64,000 nucleotides of DNA from Hyparrhenia diplandra (taxonomy: Eukaryota; Streptophyta; Magnoliopsida; Poales; Poaceae): contig JADLZK010007832.1 in assembly GCA_015847255.1 (NCBI GenBank), positions 62,001 to 126,000 of the forward strand, read 5' to 3'. Numbering within the stretch: position 1 is the first letter of the stretch; each line of letters opens with the position of its first letter. Shown here piece by piece: positions 21,404-33,740 of the stretch. The notes under the pieces are model-generated. The model was not told the origin of the DNA and did not search any database. It worked only from the letters and a program-made list of their open reading frames with translations. The translations under genes were made by a program, and so were the position numbers.

Positions 21404-22508
21404 ACTTTATTTATTCACTTGATTACAAACGCCGTTGTGCAGCAGCCTGGTCAAAACGGACGAGTGGGCCGCTAGCTCCATGCCTGAAAACAACGGACGA
21501 CTGGGCCAGCAGCTATTTTCTTCGTGGGCTTCACTCAACATCAATCCTGACCTGGGCTAAGCAAGCAGCAGCAACAGGTGACATGGTCCATCGACGCAAC
21601 AGCAGCTCGGCAACTTGTCCCAGCTCGCGAAACAGCAACAGCACATCGTGCCTTTGAAAATCACGTCCACCAGTCCATGCTTAGCAAAGCTAGGAAGCTA
21701 GCTAGTTAGCCATGCAAGTGCTCAACATATATACGTATATACAGCTTGTGCATGTACAAACATTTCCACCGTCCAAGCAAGGACGTGTATGTGCACACCA
21801 TATATATGTGTATATATTGCTCTTCTTTTTCCTTTTTTAAATATTCAATCAATTCTTGATCCAAATATTTTTTGCTATCTCGTCCAAATATGTCAAACCA
21901 TATTAGCACTTGAGGAAGCATTTCTTCAAGATATTTCCAACTCACCAAACCACCAAGCCCCAATGCATATGCAAAACGAATTTCAACTTAGTGGCACTAG
22001 GTGAGTAAAGCGATTAAAGTTTTCCCCTCTTAATAGTACGGTTATCAAACCTAAATCCGGTCATAAACTTCTCTAAGCTCCTCATGACCGGCGAAAAGAA
22101 ATGCCCTATAGGTTATACCTTTGCCTTACGCATTTCCATTCCGCTCCATCTCCAAGTGTCGATGCAACACATGCATCAACACAATCAAGAATGATATGAT
22201 CCACTTCATATCATCACATGACCTACTTGGTCCATCGATCTTGACCTCACTTGCTCTTCACCGTTGCGTCGGTCCGTCGGCGCCAAGTCCCTCGACTTGC
22301 CCTTCACACTTGCAACTGGTCCATCAAGCCAAGCCTTGTCTTGATCTTCACCACCTTGGTCACATGACTCCATGTCATGTTTCATATGCAATAAGCTCCT
22401 CTATTGCATCATCACTTGTGAACTAATCTCATGTGTATAATCTCAATCACACATATTAGTTCACCTAATGTTGATACTCAATTACCAAAAACCACAAGGG
22501 ACCTTTCA
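19922..22508 (-). repeat. 3' LTR of the SIRE-like element
   Basis: Together with 40443-42944 it forms the LTR pair, nearly identical along its length. It carries a 62-bp poly(T)-tailed insertion at 21373-21434 that is absent from the other LTR. It retains a 26-bp segment near 22010-22036 that is missing from the other LTR, and it lacks an 8-bp segment present in the other LTR near 42120. Confidence 0.92.
21373..21434 (-). mobile_element. Truncated LINE-tail insertion inside one LTR
   Basis: On the minus strand it is about 38 nt ending GAATAAATAAAGTGGCCCTC followed by 24 A. The sister LTR shows the empty site (CACCAG|TTGTGC at about 41899). It resembles the 3' end of a LINE 3' UTR. The target duplication is at most 3 bp (GTT). 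Confidence 0.8.
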
Positions 22509-23404
22509 ATCTCCCCCTTTTTGGTAATTGATGGCAACACTACAAAGATATGGAATTGAAGATTAATTCACACTTGGTAGTGGTAACTCCCCCCCTATAT
22601 GTGTGTCCAATTGATTTGAATTCAAGGTTTGCACACATATATAAATATGAAAAAAAAATTTGGGAGGGTTAACACTACAAAGTGATGCTAAGGTGTATAG
22701 GATAAACCTTTGAAGCGTGATACCAATCGGAGTTGCAAATTGAAGTTCATCCTTAGCATCATCCATGTAACTAGACATACATCAAAACTCATGATACCAT
22801 ATGAGATCAACATTATATGCTATGGCTCTTCATCCACGTGAAAACTATATATTTCTAGCTACAACCTTTGCATGCTAGTTATCATATCATCATTCAAGTT
22901 CTATGACTAGCATACACCACACAAGCATTGCATATAAAATTTAAAAACTTATGCAAATGCAAGCAAGCACATGAATATGCACATATCAAATGCAATCAAT
23001 CAAGTTCATGAGCTTGCTCCCCAACTTATGTGCTTCTCTTTTGTCCAAGAATGTTGATCCTCTTCTAATCTTCAATCTTGCTCCCTCTTGATCTATGTCC
23101 ATGTTCTCATCCCCCTTTGTCATATATCCAAAGACACTTCCCCTTTGTCATATATCCAAAGACACTTCATATCTTTGTCCAATTTCTCCCCCTTTGTCAT
23201 CAATTTCCATAAAGGGATGCCTCTATTGATACAAAGGTTATGACTAGGGATAGATGGTTGATTGTTGAATCTTCATTTTTGATGGACACCACCATATGTT
23301 GAAATGACACCACTTGTAACAACCACATGTGGAAGCATGAAAAACCACCTTGAAATACCACATGTAGGTCACTTGTAGGATCCTTGACCTTGATCTAGAG
23401 GTGG
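22509..23404 (-). other. 3' interior of the SIRE-like element, non-coding
   Basis: This is AT-rich sequence with the purine tract at its left edge and a tandem duplication CCCTTTGTCATATATCCAAA at about 23112 and 23141. No pol domain is present. It ends at the Gypsy insertion. Confidence 0.7.
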
Positions 23405-23409
23405 GGCAC

Positions 23410-23931
23410 TGTCGATGTTTTACGACCGAGAGCCCGCCACGGGGTGAATCGGGCGGTTTGTTCGGGCCTCGATGAACCTGGAGCCCGGCGGTTTGTTGCG
23501 CAGTTGACATGGAGAGCGGGGTTTTATACTGGTTCGGGCCCTCGATCCTTGATCGAGTAAAGACCTTTACGTCCGGTCGGCGTGAGCTTTTTTTGATTGA
23601 TGGGGTCAACCGAGGATCGGTTGTAAAGCTTACCAGCACTTGATGTGTTCAAGTTGCGCTCTCCTCTACGAGGCGCCCTTTGGCCGCCTTTTATAGTCCA
23701 AGGGGCCAAAGAGCTTACTACGGACCTAGTCGGATATAGAGAGGGTTGTCCGTAGAGGATTCGAACACCCAGACTCTTTACATGGTAATCTGACTAGGAT
23801 TCTATCCTGATTACAACAGAAGTCTACCGTAGCTATGCTTCCATTGCCTTCTGTGAGTTGTTAGTGGCCGCAGGCTAGGATAGAATCCTGTGAACAACTC
23901 TGTAGAGTCCTTAGGTGATCCCGTATCCACA
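23410..23931 (-). repeat. 3' LTR of the Tat-like element
   Basis: It pairs with 36628-37152. The two differ by scattered substitutions and small indels, more than a newly inserted element would show. Confidence 0.92.
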
Positions 23932-26900
23932 AGCCCCCGAGCATCTCTAGGCTGAGTCATGAGAGTTGTCTCGCCCTTCTCGGATGAAACCTTGATATGG
24001 TCTTGAGATCATCGTACGGTGTGCACTTTGAAAAAGTGCACCCGTAGGGTGTAGCCCCCGAGCTTCTTGCTTTTTAGCACAAAGAGCTGGAAGGTCTTCG
24101 AGTTCTTTGTCTCCGTCTTCGAGTCCTTTCCTCCTCCAGATCGCTCCTTCTTCTCAAGCCCCCGAGTATCTCTGATGCGATTCTTGAGGGTAGTTCTTCT
24201 TGCCCTCCTCGGATGAAGTCTTGAGCGTGGTTTTGAGACCTCTTCCTTTGTCTTCGAGTTCTTCTCGCATTCGGGGTTCTTTCCCCTGGATAGGTCTTCT
24301 TTTCGCGAGCCCCCGAGCATCTCAAGTATGAGTCATGAGAGCCGTCCTTCTTGCTCTTCTCGGATGAGGCTTCAACACGGGTGGAGATCTCCCATCCTCG
24401 AGTTATTCTCGATTCGGAAAAAATCTTATCCGGGGTATCCAGAGTAGCCCCGAGCGTCTTGGAGTTCTTTCTTTGGAAAGGAATCTTAGAGGTTCTTTCG
24501 TCCTCCGGGATTTTTGACCGTTTCTCTTTTTCCGTGCAATCACGGGTCATCATTTGTCGGCGCTTTTCTTTGCGCCCCATTTTTCGGGAAAGGTCAGTGC
24601 ATGGCAGTTATTGTCATGAATTCCTGCCTGCGTGAATTTAGGTGACCGTTCCTTTTTGGAATCCGCTTCGTCTTCTGTGGACTCGGTCTATAGGCGATGT
24701 GGTATTTGCCTATAAATATGCCCCCTTCCGCCGTTGCGGATCCGGGTTTCCTTTCTTCTTCTCTTCTTCTTCCTCCTCTCGACAATTTCTCTTTTCTGTA
24801 GTAGAAGCCCTTCTTTGAGCTTTTAGATCCATGGCGGTGCCTTTGAGTGAGTTGGATCAGCCCCCGGGCGTCTTGCTTTGCCTTTACGGGCTTCTTGCGA
24901 GTGAGGGATGTCTTGTGATGTGGAGTAGAAGGGGACTACTCCAGCGGTGGCTTCACTCTTGGACGTGGCTAGTGGTTGGAAAGGGATGCCTTGCGATCGA
25001 GTTTTCCTTCGCTTTGTCGTCCTTTCTCACTTCGCCGTCCTTTGAAGAGGAATGGGGCAGTCTACTCCCAGTTGCTCCTTAGCTTGTGGGTGGCTAAGGT
25101 GTTTTCTTGGTCTGCTGGACTGGTCCTCATGATTTTCAGTGGCTCGAGTTTCTTGGAAAGGATAGCACCTACTGTCTAGTTCAGGGGGGTTATCTTTTTC
25201 GAAATTCTTGCCTTTGAGTCTTGAGGAACCGCCGTTTCTGAGCTCTTGTGGCATTTTGTCCCTTCCCAGGGTGTTGTGCCGACGAGGGTTTTCTTTCCCT
25301 AGGTCAGCAGCTTTGGAACTCTTTGGCTCGTTGGTTCCCTGTATGCTCAGGGTTCTTCGTTCTTCAGGTACTTCTGTGCTGTTGCTGATTCCTCCGTGGT
25401 CTTCTTAGCGCTCTTTGGTGCTTTGAATCTTTGTACAAGGTTCTTAGTTTCCTTGTTAGGATGCGGAGGGCTCTTTTGCACGACAGTTGGAGTTGACTTG
25501 GTGGAGTTTGGAAACAGATCTTTGTGTTCTGTCTTCATCGCTCCTGGACACGGACTCCTTCTGTCTTCTTCGAAGTACTCTTCAGAGTTGTTGGGCTTCT
25601 GGCCTTCTTTGTATCTTGTATGCGGGAGTTCTTGTTGGGCTCCCCGTGCATCTCAGTCTTCTTTGTATCTTGTAGGGACTTGTTTCCCATGTAACTTGTA
25701 ATCCCAAGATGTTGAATAAAAGATGTCTGTTCTCTTATCCCTTTTGTACTTGTATAGATCGATCTTCCTTTGAGCGGACTTGTTTTGCGATTGTCTACCG
25801 CTTCTGTCCTCAGAGTTCTTCTTCTTTGGACGACTTGAGTGTGATTGTGCCTTTAGATCTAGGCTTCTGGCTTCGTCCTTTTCTGTAGGCTTGAGCCGAG
25901 TAGTTTTGGAGTCTAGCTCCGCATTCACCAGGGTTGTTCCTCTGGTGATTCAGCTTGTCTTGTTGTAGACCTGTGTAGATTGTTGAAGTCCTGCTCCTGC
26001 GTCTTCTGGGTTTATTCCCCTGGCGCCTGACTTGTTTTCTTTCTTTGAGACTTGTCGTGGGTATGGAGCCTTGCTTCGAAGTGCTAGGATTGTTTCTTCC
26101 CTGCTTTGATAGCTCGCCTTTGTTCTTGGCTTGCTTGAAGTAGTTGGGGTCTTGCCCCTGTGTCTGTGGGTTCTTTCCTTTGACGCACGACTTGTCTTCC
26201 TTTCTGAGACTTGTCGAAGATGTGGAGTCATGCTCCTTGGTATCGGGGTTGTTCCTCCCGGTTTCAGTCTTTGTCTTTGCTTGTAGATTTCTTTGGAGTT
26301 GTGGAGTTGTGCTCCTCGGTGCTAGGGTTGGTTCCTTCCCTGTTGATGTAGTTTGCCTTCTTCTTAGGCTAGCTTGAAGTTGTTTGAGGTCTTGCCCCTG
26401 TATCTGCGGGTTCTTTCCCTTGATACACGACTTGTCTTCTTTTCTGAGACTTGTCGTAGATGTGGTGATGTGCTCCTTAGTGCTAGGGTTGTTCCTTCCC
26501 TGTTGCAGTAGCTTGCCTTCGTCTTTAGGCTTGCTTGGAGTAGTTGGTGTCTTGCCCCTGCGTCTTCGGGTTTTTCCTTTGACGCACGACTTGTCTTCTT
26601 TCTTGAGACTTGTCGTAGGTATGGAGTCATGCTCCTGAGTGCCCGAATTTTCTTCTAGGCTTTCAGCATCGTCTTTGCTTTAGACTTGCTGTAGATGGCT
26701 GGGGTCATGCCCCGCTCTGTAGATGGCTGGGGTCTTGCCCCGCTCTGTAGGTGGCTGGGGTCGTGCCCCGCTCTGCCAGGGTTGTTATCCTCTGGCTTGT
26801 GACTTTGCTGCCTTTTTCTAAGATGCGTCACGTTGGGTGGAGTCTTGCTCCTGGCCGTTTAGGCCTCTAGCGTTTGTCTTTTTCTTAGACTTGCTAGTGA

Positions 26901-27690
26901 TTGTTGCTGGAGTCGTGCTCCGCGTAGAGTTGCTATAACTCCGATTTGCCGCTTTCGGGCAAGGGCTCTCCCATGCCGTCCGATGGACTTTAGCATGACG
27001 TCCCTATATAGGGTTCTCAGTCCGGGCCCATTTAAGTGCATCATGCGATTTGAAGGTCAAGGTGGTTGGGTTTCTATTTCACAACACTACAATCCACCTT
27101 GCCCGGTTTGGGCTGCTCTGCTTTCTGAGAGACTTGATGTGAGACGATGGGTTCCTATTTCATAACACTACACCGTTCACGCCCGATTCGAAAGGCCGCC
27201 CTCTGCCGTAGGACATATTGGCTCTTTCTGGACCCTCGATGGCCTCTGCGACCTAAACGGGCCGATCCCCACGTCCTCTTTTCTTGAGTCGTGGTTCACG
27301 ATCTGCCGCTAGGATTTAAGGTATGGGACGCTATTCCAATGGACTTCGCGTGGTTCCACCTTTGTTTTGTGACCTCCGTTCGGTGGTCGGGGGTTGCCTT
27401 ACGTCGGTCGACTTCTTTCCTTGAAGTGCCGATTAGGGCTGTTTTTGTTCTTCTCCTCTTTAGGAGGCATGCGGCCGCTCTTTTGAGTTCCTTTGATTTG
27501 AGCGCTAGAGTGCCGCGGCGTATTCTAGTACCTCTCTTGGGTCTAGAGTTCTTACGAGGTCATCTTCTCCTTCTTCTTTGGAGAGTTGATCTTTGTTCTC
27601 CTCGCGACTTCTTTGTGGGTTGTCGATTCTTTTTGACTATGGGTAGAACCTTTCGAGTTGGTGATGTGCCGGGGAGTTTCGATTTCTTCT
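23932..27690 (-). repeat. Long 3' region of the Tat-like element with several tandem repeat families
   Basis: No gene is recognised. Repeats include three copies of AGCCCCCGAG(C/T)ATCTC...CTTCTCGGATGA at about 23932, 24156 and 24309. Units of about 230 bp span 25975-26640, each with CGACTTGTCTTC...GAGACTTGTCG...GTGCTCCT...TCTTGCCCCTG. Three 28-bp units of GGCTGGGGTC-TGCCCCGCTCTG lie at about 26696-26780. A GGTT(T/C)CTATTTCA-AACACTACA pair lies at 27067 and 27151. Tat elements are known to carry such 3' tandem repeats, which can seed satellites. Confidence 0.75.
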
Positions 27691-28229
27691 CCTTCGTGGT
27701 CATCGGTTTGTAGGTTCTGGTCCCGATACTCCTTTGACAATGAAGGGTCCTTCCCATGGGCCGAGCAATTTGTGCTTGCCCTCACGTCTTCGATTTCTCT
27801 TGAGTACTTGATCTCCCGGGTTTAGGTTTCTTGGTCGTGTGCTCTTGTCATAGTGCCTTCCGAGTCCTTGCGGGTATCTTGCGTTACGAAGGATGGCATC
27901 TTCTCGACTTCTTCGCATAGTCGACTTCGAAGTCTTCTTGTCTTTCTCCTTCTCCTTCTTGAATCGCTTTCGATCCGTGGAGAGCTCCATATCGAATCTC
28001 TTTGGTAGTACCGCCGATCCGTATGTTAGGAAGAAAGGGGAGTAGCCTGTTGCTCTGGCGATTTGAGTTCTTAGGCCCCGGACAACTTTTGGTATTTCTT
28101 CGATCCATTTTGCTCCGTAGTCCTTGAGTTCTTCGTATAGTCTTGGCTTTAATCCGGCAAGGATGAGTCCGTTGGCTCTTTCGACTTGTCCGTTCGCGAG
28201 GGTGTGCTATAGAGGCATAATCGATTTGT
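27691..28229 (-). pseudogene. Integrase C-terminal part of the Tat-like element
   Basis: On the minus strand it reads ANG...RLYEELKDYGAKWIEEIPKV...RTQIARATGYSPFFLTYGS, the conserved end of the integrase core. It is followed by a C-terminal chromodomain-less region ending LLGPWEGPFIVK. It continues the integrase piece at 30975-31593 and is separated from it by the Athila-like insertion. Small frameshifts are present. Confidence 0.75.
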
Positions 28230-30974
28230 ATGCCTGTTGACGGTCACTATCGACATATTTTTCCCGTCAACTTACGACCATAAAGGGAGTAAAACTATAC
28301 ATTTCTATACTCATATACATTTTATTTTATTTTAGCATGTTTAAATTCCAGTAATCATGCATTAAAAAAAATCCAAAAATAGAATAAGTAGCTCTTCATG
28401 TGCTTTCATGTTTATACATATGAGCTATAAGAGTGTTTAGTTTTAATCCCTTGTTGAAATGATGAATAGTTGCTCTGTCTTATGCTTTGCCTGTGCCTAG
28501 TTTATAATTCGAATTTCTCTAGAGTTTGGGTTTAGTGGCTAAATCTAAAATATCATCCTGAAAAACCTGATTCATGTGGGTTGCATAAGCTCTATCCAGT
28601 CTAAGTTGTTGCCAAGTATGATATGGTACAAATAGATTTGCTATGATTTCGTCCAAAAGTGAGACGACATCCGGGAATCTAATTTGAAAGAAAAGAGAAA
28701 TGTTATGGGCTATGATAAAAAAAAAGAGAAAGAGATGAAAAATGGACATGTGTCCAAGGGCGAGAAGAGCCCACATCTCTAAAAAAAAAAAAAAAAAAAG
28801 AAAAAGAGAGGAAATAAAAGACAAAAGTCTAGGGCGAAAGCGAGAGCCCACCTCTCCAAAAAAAAAATAATATATTTATATAGCAAATAGAGCCCATACT
28901 TTCTCGAAAACCAAATACAATCTTAATCTAAATAAATCCCGGATAAGAAAGTTGATCAAAAGGATGAATGAAAGCATTTACATTTATAACCATTCTATCG
29001 GCAACCGCTCAAGGCTTTGAGAAAAGCTAAAAAGCCCCGCTACAATAAAAGGTAATAAAGGGTGAGAAAAAGATATGCCATTTTATTCAAACTATAGTAG
29101 AAAATCTTATTATAACCCTGGCACTTATGAAACATAATCGGCATAGTAGCAACTCCTGATCAACAACCAAGTATTTATCTTTTGCTCGAGGACGCGCAAA
29201 GGGTAAGCTTGGGGGAGTTTGTTGACGGTCACTATCGACATATTTTTCCCGTCAACTTATGACCATAAAGGGAGTAAAACTATACATTTCTATACTCATA
29301 TACATTTATTACTAACATATTTCCACTTGTAGTGTTTGAAATGTATTTTGTAGTATTTATAATAAATACAGGTGGAAATACGTCCAAAGTACGCCATCTT
29401 GGAAAGCGCATTTCTTAAGATAACAAGCCCAGGATGGAAATGGATCAAATCAACACATCTGGACCAGGCCAAGCCCTTCGCACAACTTCTCGGGCCCAAC
29501 CAAGACGACACGCCGAGGGCTCGGGACTGGGCCGAGCCAAAAGGTGCTTGGGCGCACCCCAAAGTGCGGCCGCACCCCGATGGGGCGGTTCGAGCCCGGC
29601 CCGGCTCGAGGCGGCACATTAAGTGTCCCTGGAGGGCGGTGCGGTGGTGGAGCGGCCGATTCAACGTACCTGGACGTGTCATAGAGGCGGTTGGAGGGCA
29701 TTAGGGTCATTTGGCCACCTCTCCTTTGTGTATAAGTAGCTCCTCCCTCTCCCTCATTCCACACACCACACTTGGAGGCAACACACCAGCACACTCACAC
29801 TCTCCACCTCACTCTCCCTACCACCTTCTTCTTCTTCTTCTTACTTGGCTAGAGTTGGAGTAGAAGAGCTACAAAGGAAGGACTTGTAATCTTGGAGCAA
29901 AGTGAGCTTTAGTAATATATATCTTCCATGGATCTTTCTCCATTGTGCAAGTTCTATTTCTATGATCATGGTTTAACATTTGAATTAGAGTATAGTCTTG
30001 TTCATGTATTAGTGTTGGTATATGAACTAGCATATAGTTTGTATATCATAATCTTTACGTGTTCATATTTGTTCTTCACCGATCATCGTATGCTTAACAT
30101 GATTATAGATGGGATAACGGTTCGATGTTCCTTCGGGTTTGCTCTTATCTTAGTCCGTCCATCCGTAGGGTGGGGATCCTGGGGGGACAAGAGTAGTGCT
30201 CTAGTATGCGGGCATGGTGCCCGGGTATTACGACACCTTCGAATATGAGAGCAGGCCACGGTCGTGAGGGTAGGCGGCAGGGTTGTGACAGCCCTGTCCG
30301 TCCCTTGTAATCCCTCCCCGTTTGCATGTGATGTAGGAGTTCGTAAATGCTTTCCATTGGGCCGGATGGTACCGGGAAGTCTCCCTGTTATCCTAGACAT
30401 AACCATGCTCATATCGTGTTAGCATATGATCCTAACTATTCATTGTAAGACCATGACTAGAATACATTAGATTACTCCATAAGACATTCGTTTATTCTTT
30501 ATCTATTTTCTTTATCCTTTACCTGGTGGTTTCCAATGTGTGTGTCACACTATCATATAAACCGTATTGCTTACCCCCTCGTTATGAACGAGTTGGTCTT
30601 TACGTGCACGCATTTCATCATCCGGATGCCATGCTACTTCTTATACAACATGTCTTCCTTTGGGAAAATATAAATAACGATACCCTGAATACTTCCGGGT
30701 GAAATGCTACAATGATAGATCCGTGCGCTTGCGGATGAAATATCAACTATGGCAAGATCTATCACCGTTGATTGAAAGTGCATAATCACCGACACGGTGG
30801 TTCCACTTGATGATATCGACGGGTCGTCTCCTAGTATAGTCGTCAGGGTCAGGTTCTAAAACCTGATTCTAATGATTGTGCTAAGAAACGACAACAAAGC
30901 ATTTCTGACGCCGTTGCCGGGAATAGGTTTCATATCTATTTTTAGTGACGACGTTAAGAAATGCCAACAATGCC
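28230..30974 (+). mobile_element. Athila-like LTR derivative nested in the integrase
   Basis: The insert is 28235-30969, flanked by ATGCC at 28230-28234 and 30970-30974. It begins TGTTGACGGTCAC and ends GCCAACA. About 88 bp of LTR start (28235-28322) is followed by non-coding interior and a purine tract AAGCTTGGGGGAG (about 29205-29217). Then comes a second, full-length LTR (29220-30896), an Athila-type primer site GACGCCGTTGCCGGG (about 30906-30920), and a short tail ending like an LTR. The order LTR-start, interior, PPT, LTR, PBS, LTR-end is abnormal and implies two deletions in a three-LTR arrangement or a replication artefact. No coding domain remains. Confidence 0.8.
29220..30896 (+). 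repeat. Full-length LTR within the Athila-like derivative
   Basis: It starts TGTTGACGG directly after the purine tract and ends ...AAACGACAACA just before the primer-binding-like GACGCCGTTGCCGGG. Its first 88 bp match 28235-28322 almost exactly. A (CTT)n run lies at about 29825-29842. A promoter-like TGTATAAGTAGC lies at about 29730. Confidence 0.7.
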
Positions 30975-31593
30975 GCAATCTCGTGCCCAATCTTCGAATT
31001 GCGCATTTGTGAAGGGTGATCCGAGGTGCGTGATGATCTGTTGGGCATCGAATCTATGCATGATCTCTTGGTGAACTCGACCGCTTTGTTGGAGTGAAGG
31101 TGACCAATGGCTTGTATTCTATCCATTTGGTGAATTTGTCGATTGCTATGAAGATGTATTCGTATCCTCCCTTGGCTCTTTTAAGTGGTCCGACTTGATC
31201 TAGTCCCCAAAGACGAAAAAAGGCCATGATGGTGGTATGCAAATCGGGTTGTGTGCGAATGCGTGCTTTGTCTAGCAAACATCGGCATCCTTTGCATCTT
31301 TCGACGAGTTCTTTGCGTCTTTGAGAGTTGTTGGCGATGAGTATCACGTTACGAATGCTTTTCCCACGAGGGTTCTTGACTTTGCGTGGTTTCCACAACA
31401 TCGAGAATGGATTTCCTTGAGGATTTCTTTTCCTTCTTGAGCCGATGCATTTGAGTAGTACTCGATGATCTTTGCTCTCTTGTATAGCTTGTCCCCGGCG
31501 AGTACATAGTTCTTGTTTCTTCTCAAGATTCTTGTTGCTACGTCTTGTCTTGGGGTAGCGTCTTGTTTTTGATGAAGTTGATGATGTCCTCAA
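30975..31593 (-). pseudogene. Integrase N-terminal and central part, Tat-like element
   Basis: An H2C2-like zinc region reads ILKEIHSRCCGNH...ELVERCKGC. The start of the catalytic core follows with GLDQVGPLKRAKGGYEYIFIAID-FTKW, where the first catalytic Asp is normally found, and AVEF...SMPNR...SQMRNSKI, corresponding to the F...(I/V)PxxIxxDxGxQFxS motif. Several substitutions and frameshifts make it non-functional. The core is cut by the insertion at 28235-30969. Confidence 0.8.
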
Positions 31594-31866
31594 TCCAGGG
31601 GAGTGGTTCGCGACACGGAGATATTATCATCACTCCCGCTAGGGCTGATTGCTCCCAATTTTCTTGTTGCGGGTTCTTTTTGATTGAAGGCTTCAAAAGT
31701 TCTTCGACGAATACTCTGGTGGGACTTGAGCTCTGTCGGATCCGAGCTTGGCTAGTATGTTTGCTGACCACATTTGCGTCTCGAGCACGTGTAGGATTTC
31801 CGGGCCTTGGAAATTCTTTTTCCACGTATTTCAGCAGTAGAGGCCCATGTTATCCTTGGTGCAGTC

Positions 31867-32304
31867 CTAGTCTTTGTTGACTTGGTTGATGACAACCGCG
31901 GAGTCGCCGTATACTTGAAGTCTTTTGATTCCTAGAGTTTTTGCTACTCTGAGGCCGTGGATGAGTGCTTCATACTCTGCCTCATTGTTGGTAGCTTGCC
32001 ACTTTATTTGCAGCACATATTTGAGTTGTCTTCCGTCTGGAGATATGAAGAGAATCCCGGCTCCTGCTCCCCCGAGCTTCAATGAACCATCGAAGTACAT
32101 GCTCCAATGTTTCTTGATGTCATCGGGTATGGGCTGTTGGAGCTCTGTCCACTCTGCAATGAAATCAGGGAGTGCTTGGAATTTGATTGCTCTTCGTGGG
32201 GTGAACTCTAGATTTAGTGCTCCGAGTTCTACTGCCCATTTTGATATGCGTCCCGTTGAATCCTTGTTCCGCAGGATGTCTCCTAGTGGAGAGTCGGTAA
32301 CCAC
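31867..32304 (-). pseudogene. Second (archaeal-type) RNase H of the Tat-like element
   Basis: The reading MYFDGSLKLGGAGAGILFIS carries the first catalytic Asp. NNEAEYEALIHGLRVAKTLG carries the Glu, and LQVYGDSAVVINQVN the second Asp. This extra RNase H between reverse transcriptase/RNase H and integrase defines the Tat lineage. This stretch of 145 codons is open and is the best-conserved part of the element together with the reverse transcriptase. Confidence 0.88.
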
Positions 32305-32355
32305 TGTTATCTTGTGGCTGTCAAAGTAGTGTCGTAGCTTCCTTGATGTGATCGA

Positions 32356-33433
32356 TTATGGAGTAGAGTAGTTTCGTGCGTGAGGGTATCGAGCTTTGGA
32401 CTCGAAAGGACCTCGCTCACGTAGTAAACCGGCCTCACGGGTCTTCTTCGCCTCTCGGGCTCTTCTCTCTCCACAATGATTCTTTGAGCCGACTCTTTTG
32501 TGTTGGTTCTTTGCTATGTAGAGCATGAGATCTTCTTGGTCTTTTGGAGGAGTGAGGACTGGTGCTGACGTTAGGTATTGCTTGAGTTCTTCAAATGCCT
32601 TGTCTGCCTCTTCAGTCCACTCGAACTTTCCCTTGGTCTTGATTAATTTGAAGAAGGGTAGTCCTTTCTCTCCGAGCTTTGATATGAATCTGTTGAGTGC
32701 TGCCATGCACCCTGTGAGTTTCTGGACGTCTTTGACATTTCTGGGTTGTCTCATCTCTGTGATTGCCTTGATCTGTTTGAAGCTGGCTTCTATGCCTCTG
32801 CTGCTGACCAAGAACCCGAGTAATTGTCCTGATGGTACTCCAAAAACACACTTTGTTGGATTGAGCTTCCACTTCCACTTCTTGAGGTTGTTGAAAGTCT
32901 CCTCCAAGTCTTGGATCAGAGTGTCTGGCTCTCTTGTTTTCACCACTACGTCGTCTACGTATGCTTCGGCGTTTTTGCCAATCTGCCCTTCTAAACAAGT
33001 CTGTATCGCTCTTTGATACGTTGCTCCGGCGTTCTTTAATCCGAAAGACATTGTTTTGTAGCAGTAGGCACCGAAGGGGGTGATAAAAGAGGTCTTGCTC
33101 TGGTCTTCTTTCTAGAGCGCTATCTGGTGGTAGCCTGAGTAGCAGTCCAGGAATGATAGTAGGGCTGATCCTGCTGTGGAATCCACTATCTGATCAATCC
33201 TTGGTAGCCCAAATGGATCCTTCGGGCAATGCTTATTCAGGTGCTGTGTAGTCCACGCACATGCGCCATTCGAGGTGTTCTTCTTCCGAACGAACCGGGT
33301 TAGCTAGCCAATCACGGATGCAAGATTTTCTCGATGAATCTGCTGCGAGTAGTTTCGTGATCTCCTTCTTGATGGCTTCTTTCTTTCTCGGTGAGAATCT
33401 CCTCGATCTTTGCTTGATGGGTTTGGATCCCAT
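32356..33433 (-). pseudogene. Reverse transcriptase and first RNase H, Tat-like element
   Basis: From the N-terminal side it reads KQRSRRFSPRKKEAIKKEI, EWRMCVDYT and DSTAGSALLSFLDCYSGYHQ. Then MSFGLKNAGATYQRA, the catalytic AYVDDVVVK and FGVPSGQLLGFLVSSRGIE follow. The RNase H connection is FEWTEEADKAFEELK...LMLYIA. A stop near 33114 and a shift near 33233 break the frame upstream, while 32356-33051 is open for 231 codons. Confidence 0.9.
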
Positions 33434-33740
33434 ATTGATATCGATTCGTGCTCGGCCCGGCTCCTTGGTACACCGGGCATATCTCGGTTTCGGCGAATAT
33501 ATCTTTGTGTTGCCTTAGGAAGCTGGTGGTGAGCGCGAGTTCCTATTTGGGGGATAGGTGAGCGCCGATGATCATTTGTCTTGGAGGAATCACCGGTCTT
33601 TAAGTCGATGTGCTTGACGTCGGCTTCTTCCGGGGTACCAAGATTGCTTGTTTCTTGGCGGTATCTCGAGTTCCTCGGATTTGTCTCTTGCGCCATTTCT
33701 TTGGACTTCTCTTTTCTCCAAGAGTATCCGGTCTTGTTTG

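Noticed and set aside
32525..33016. 163-codon plus-strand frame, and similar plus-strand frames at 31925-32329 and 35549-36166
   Set aside because: They are exact antisense shadows of the Tat-element gag-pol region.
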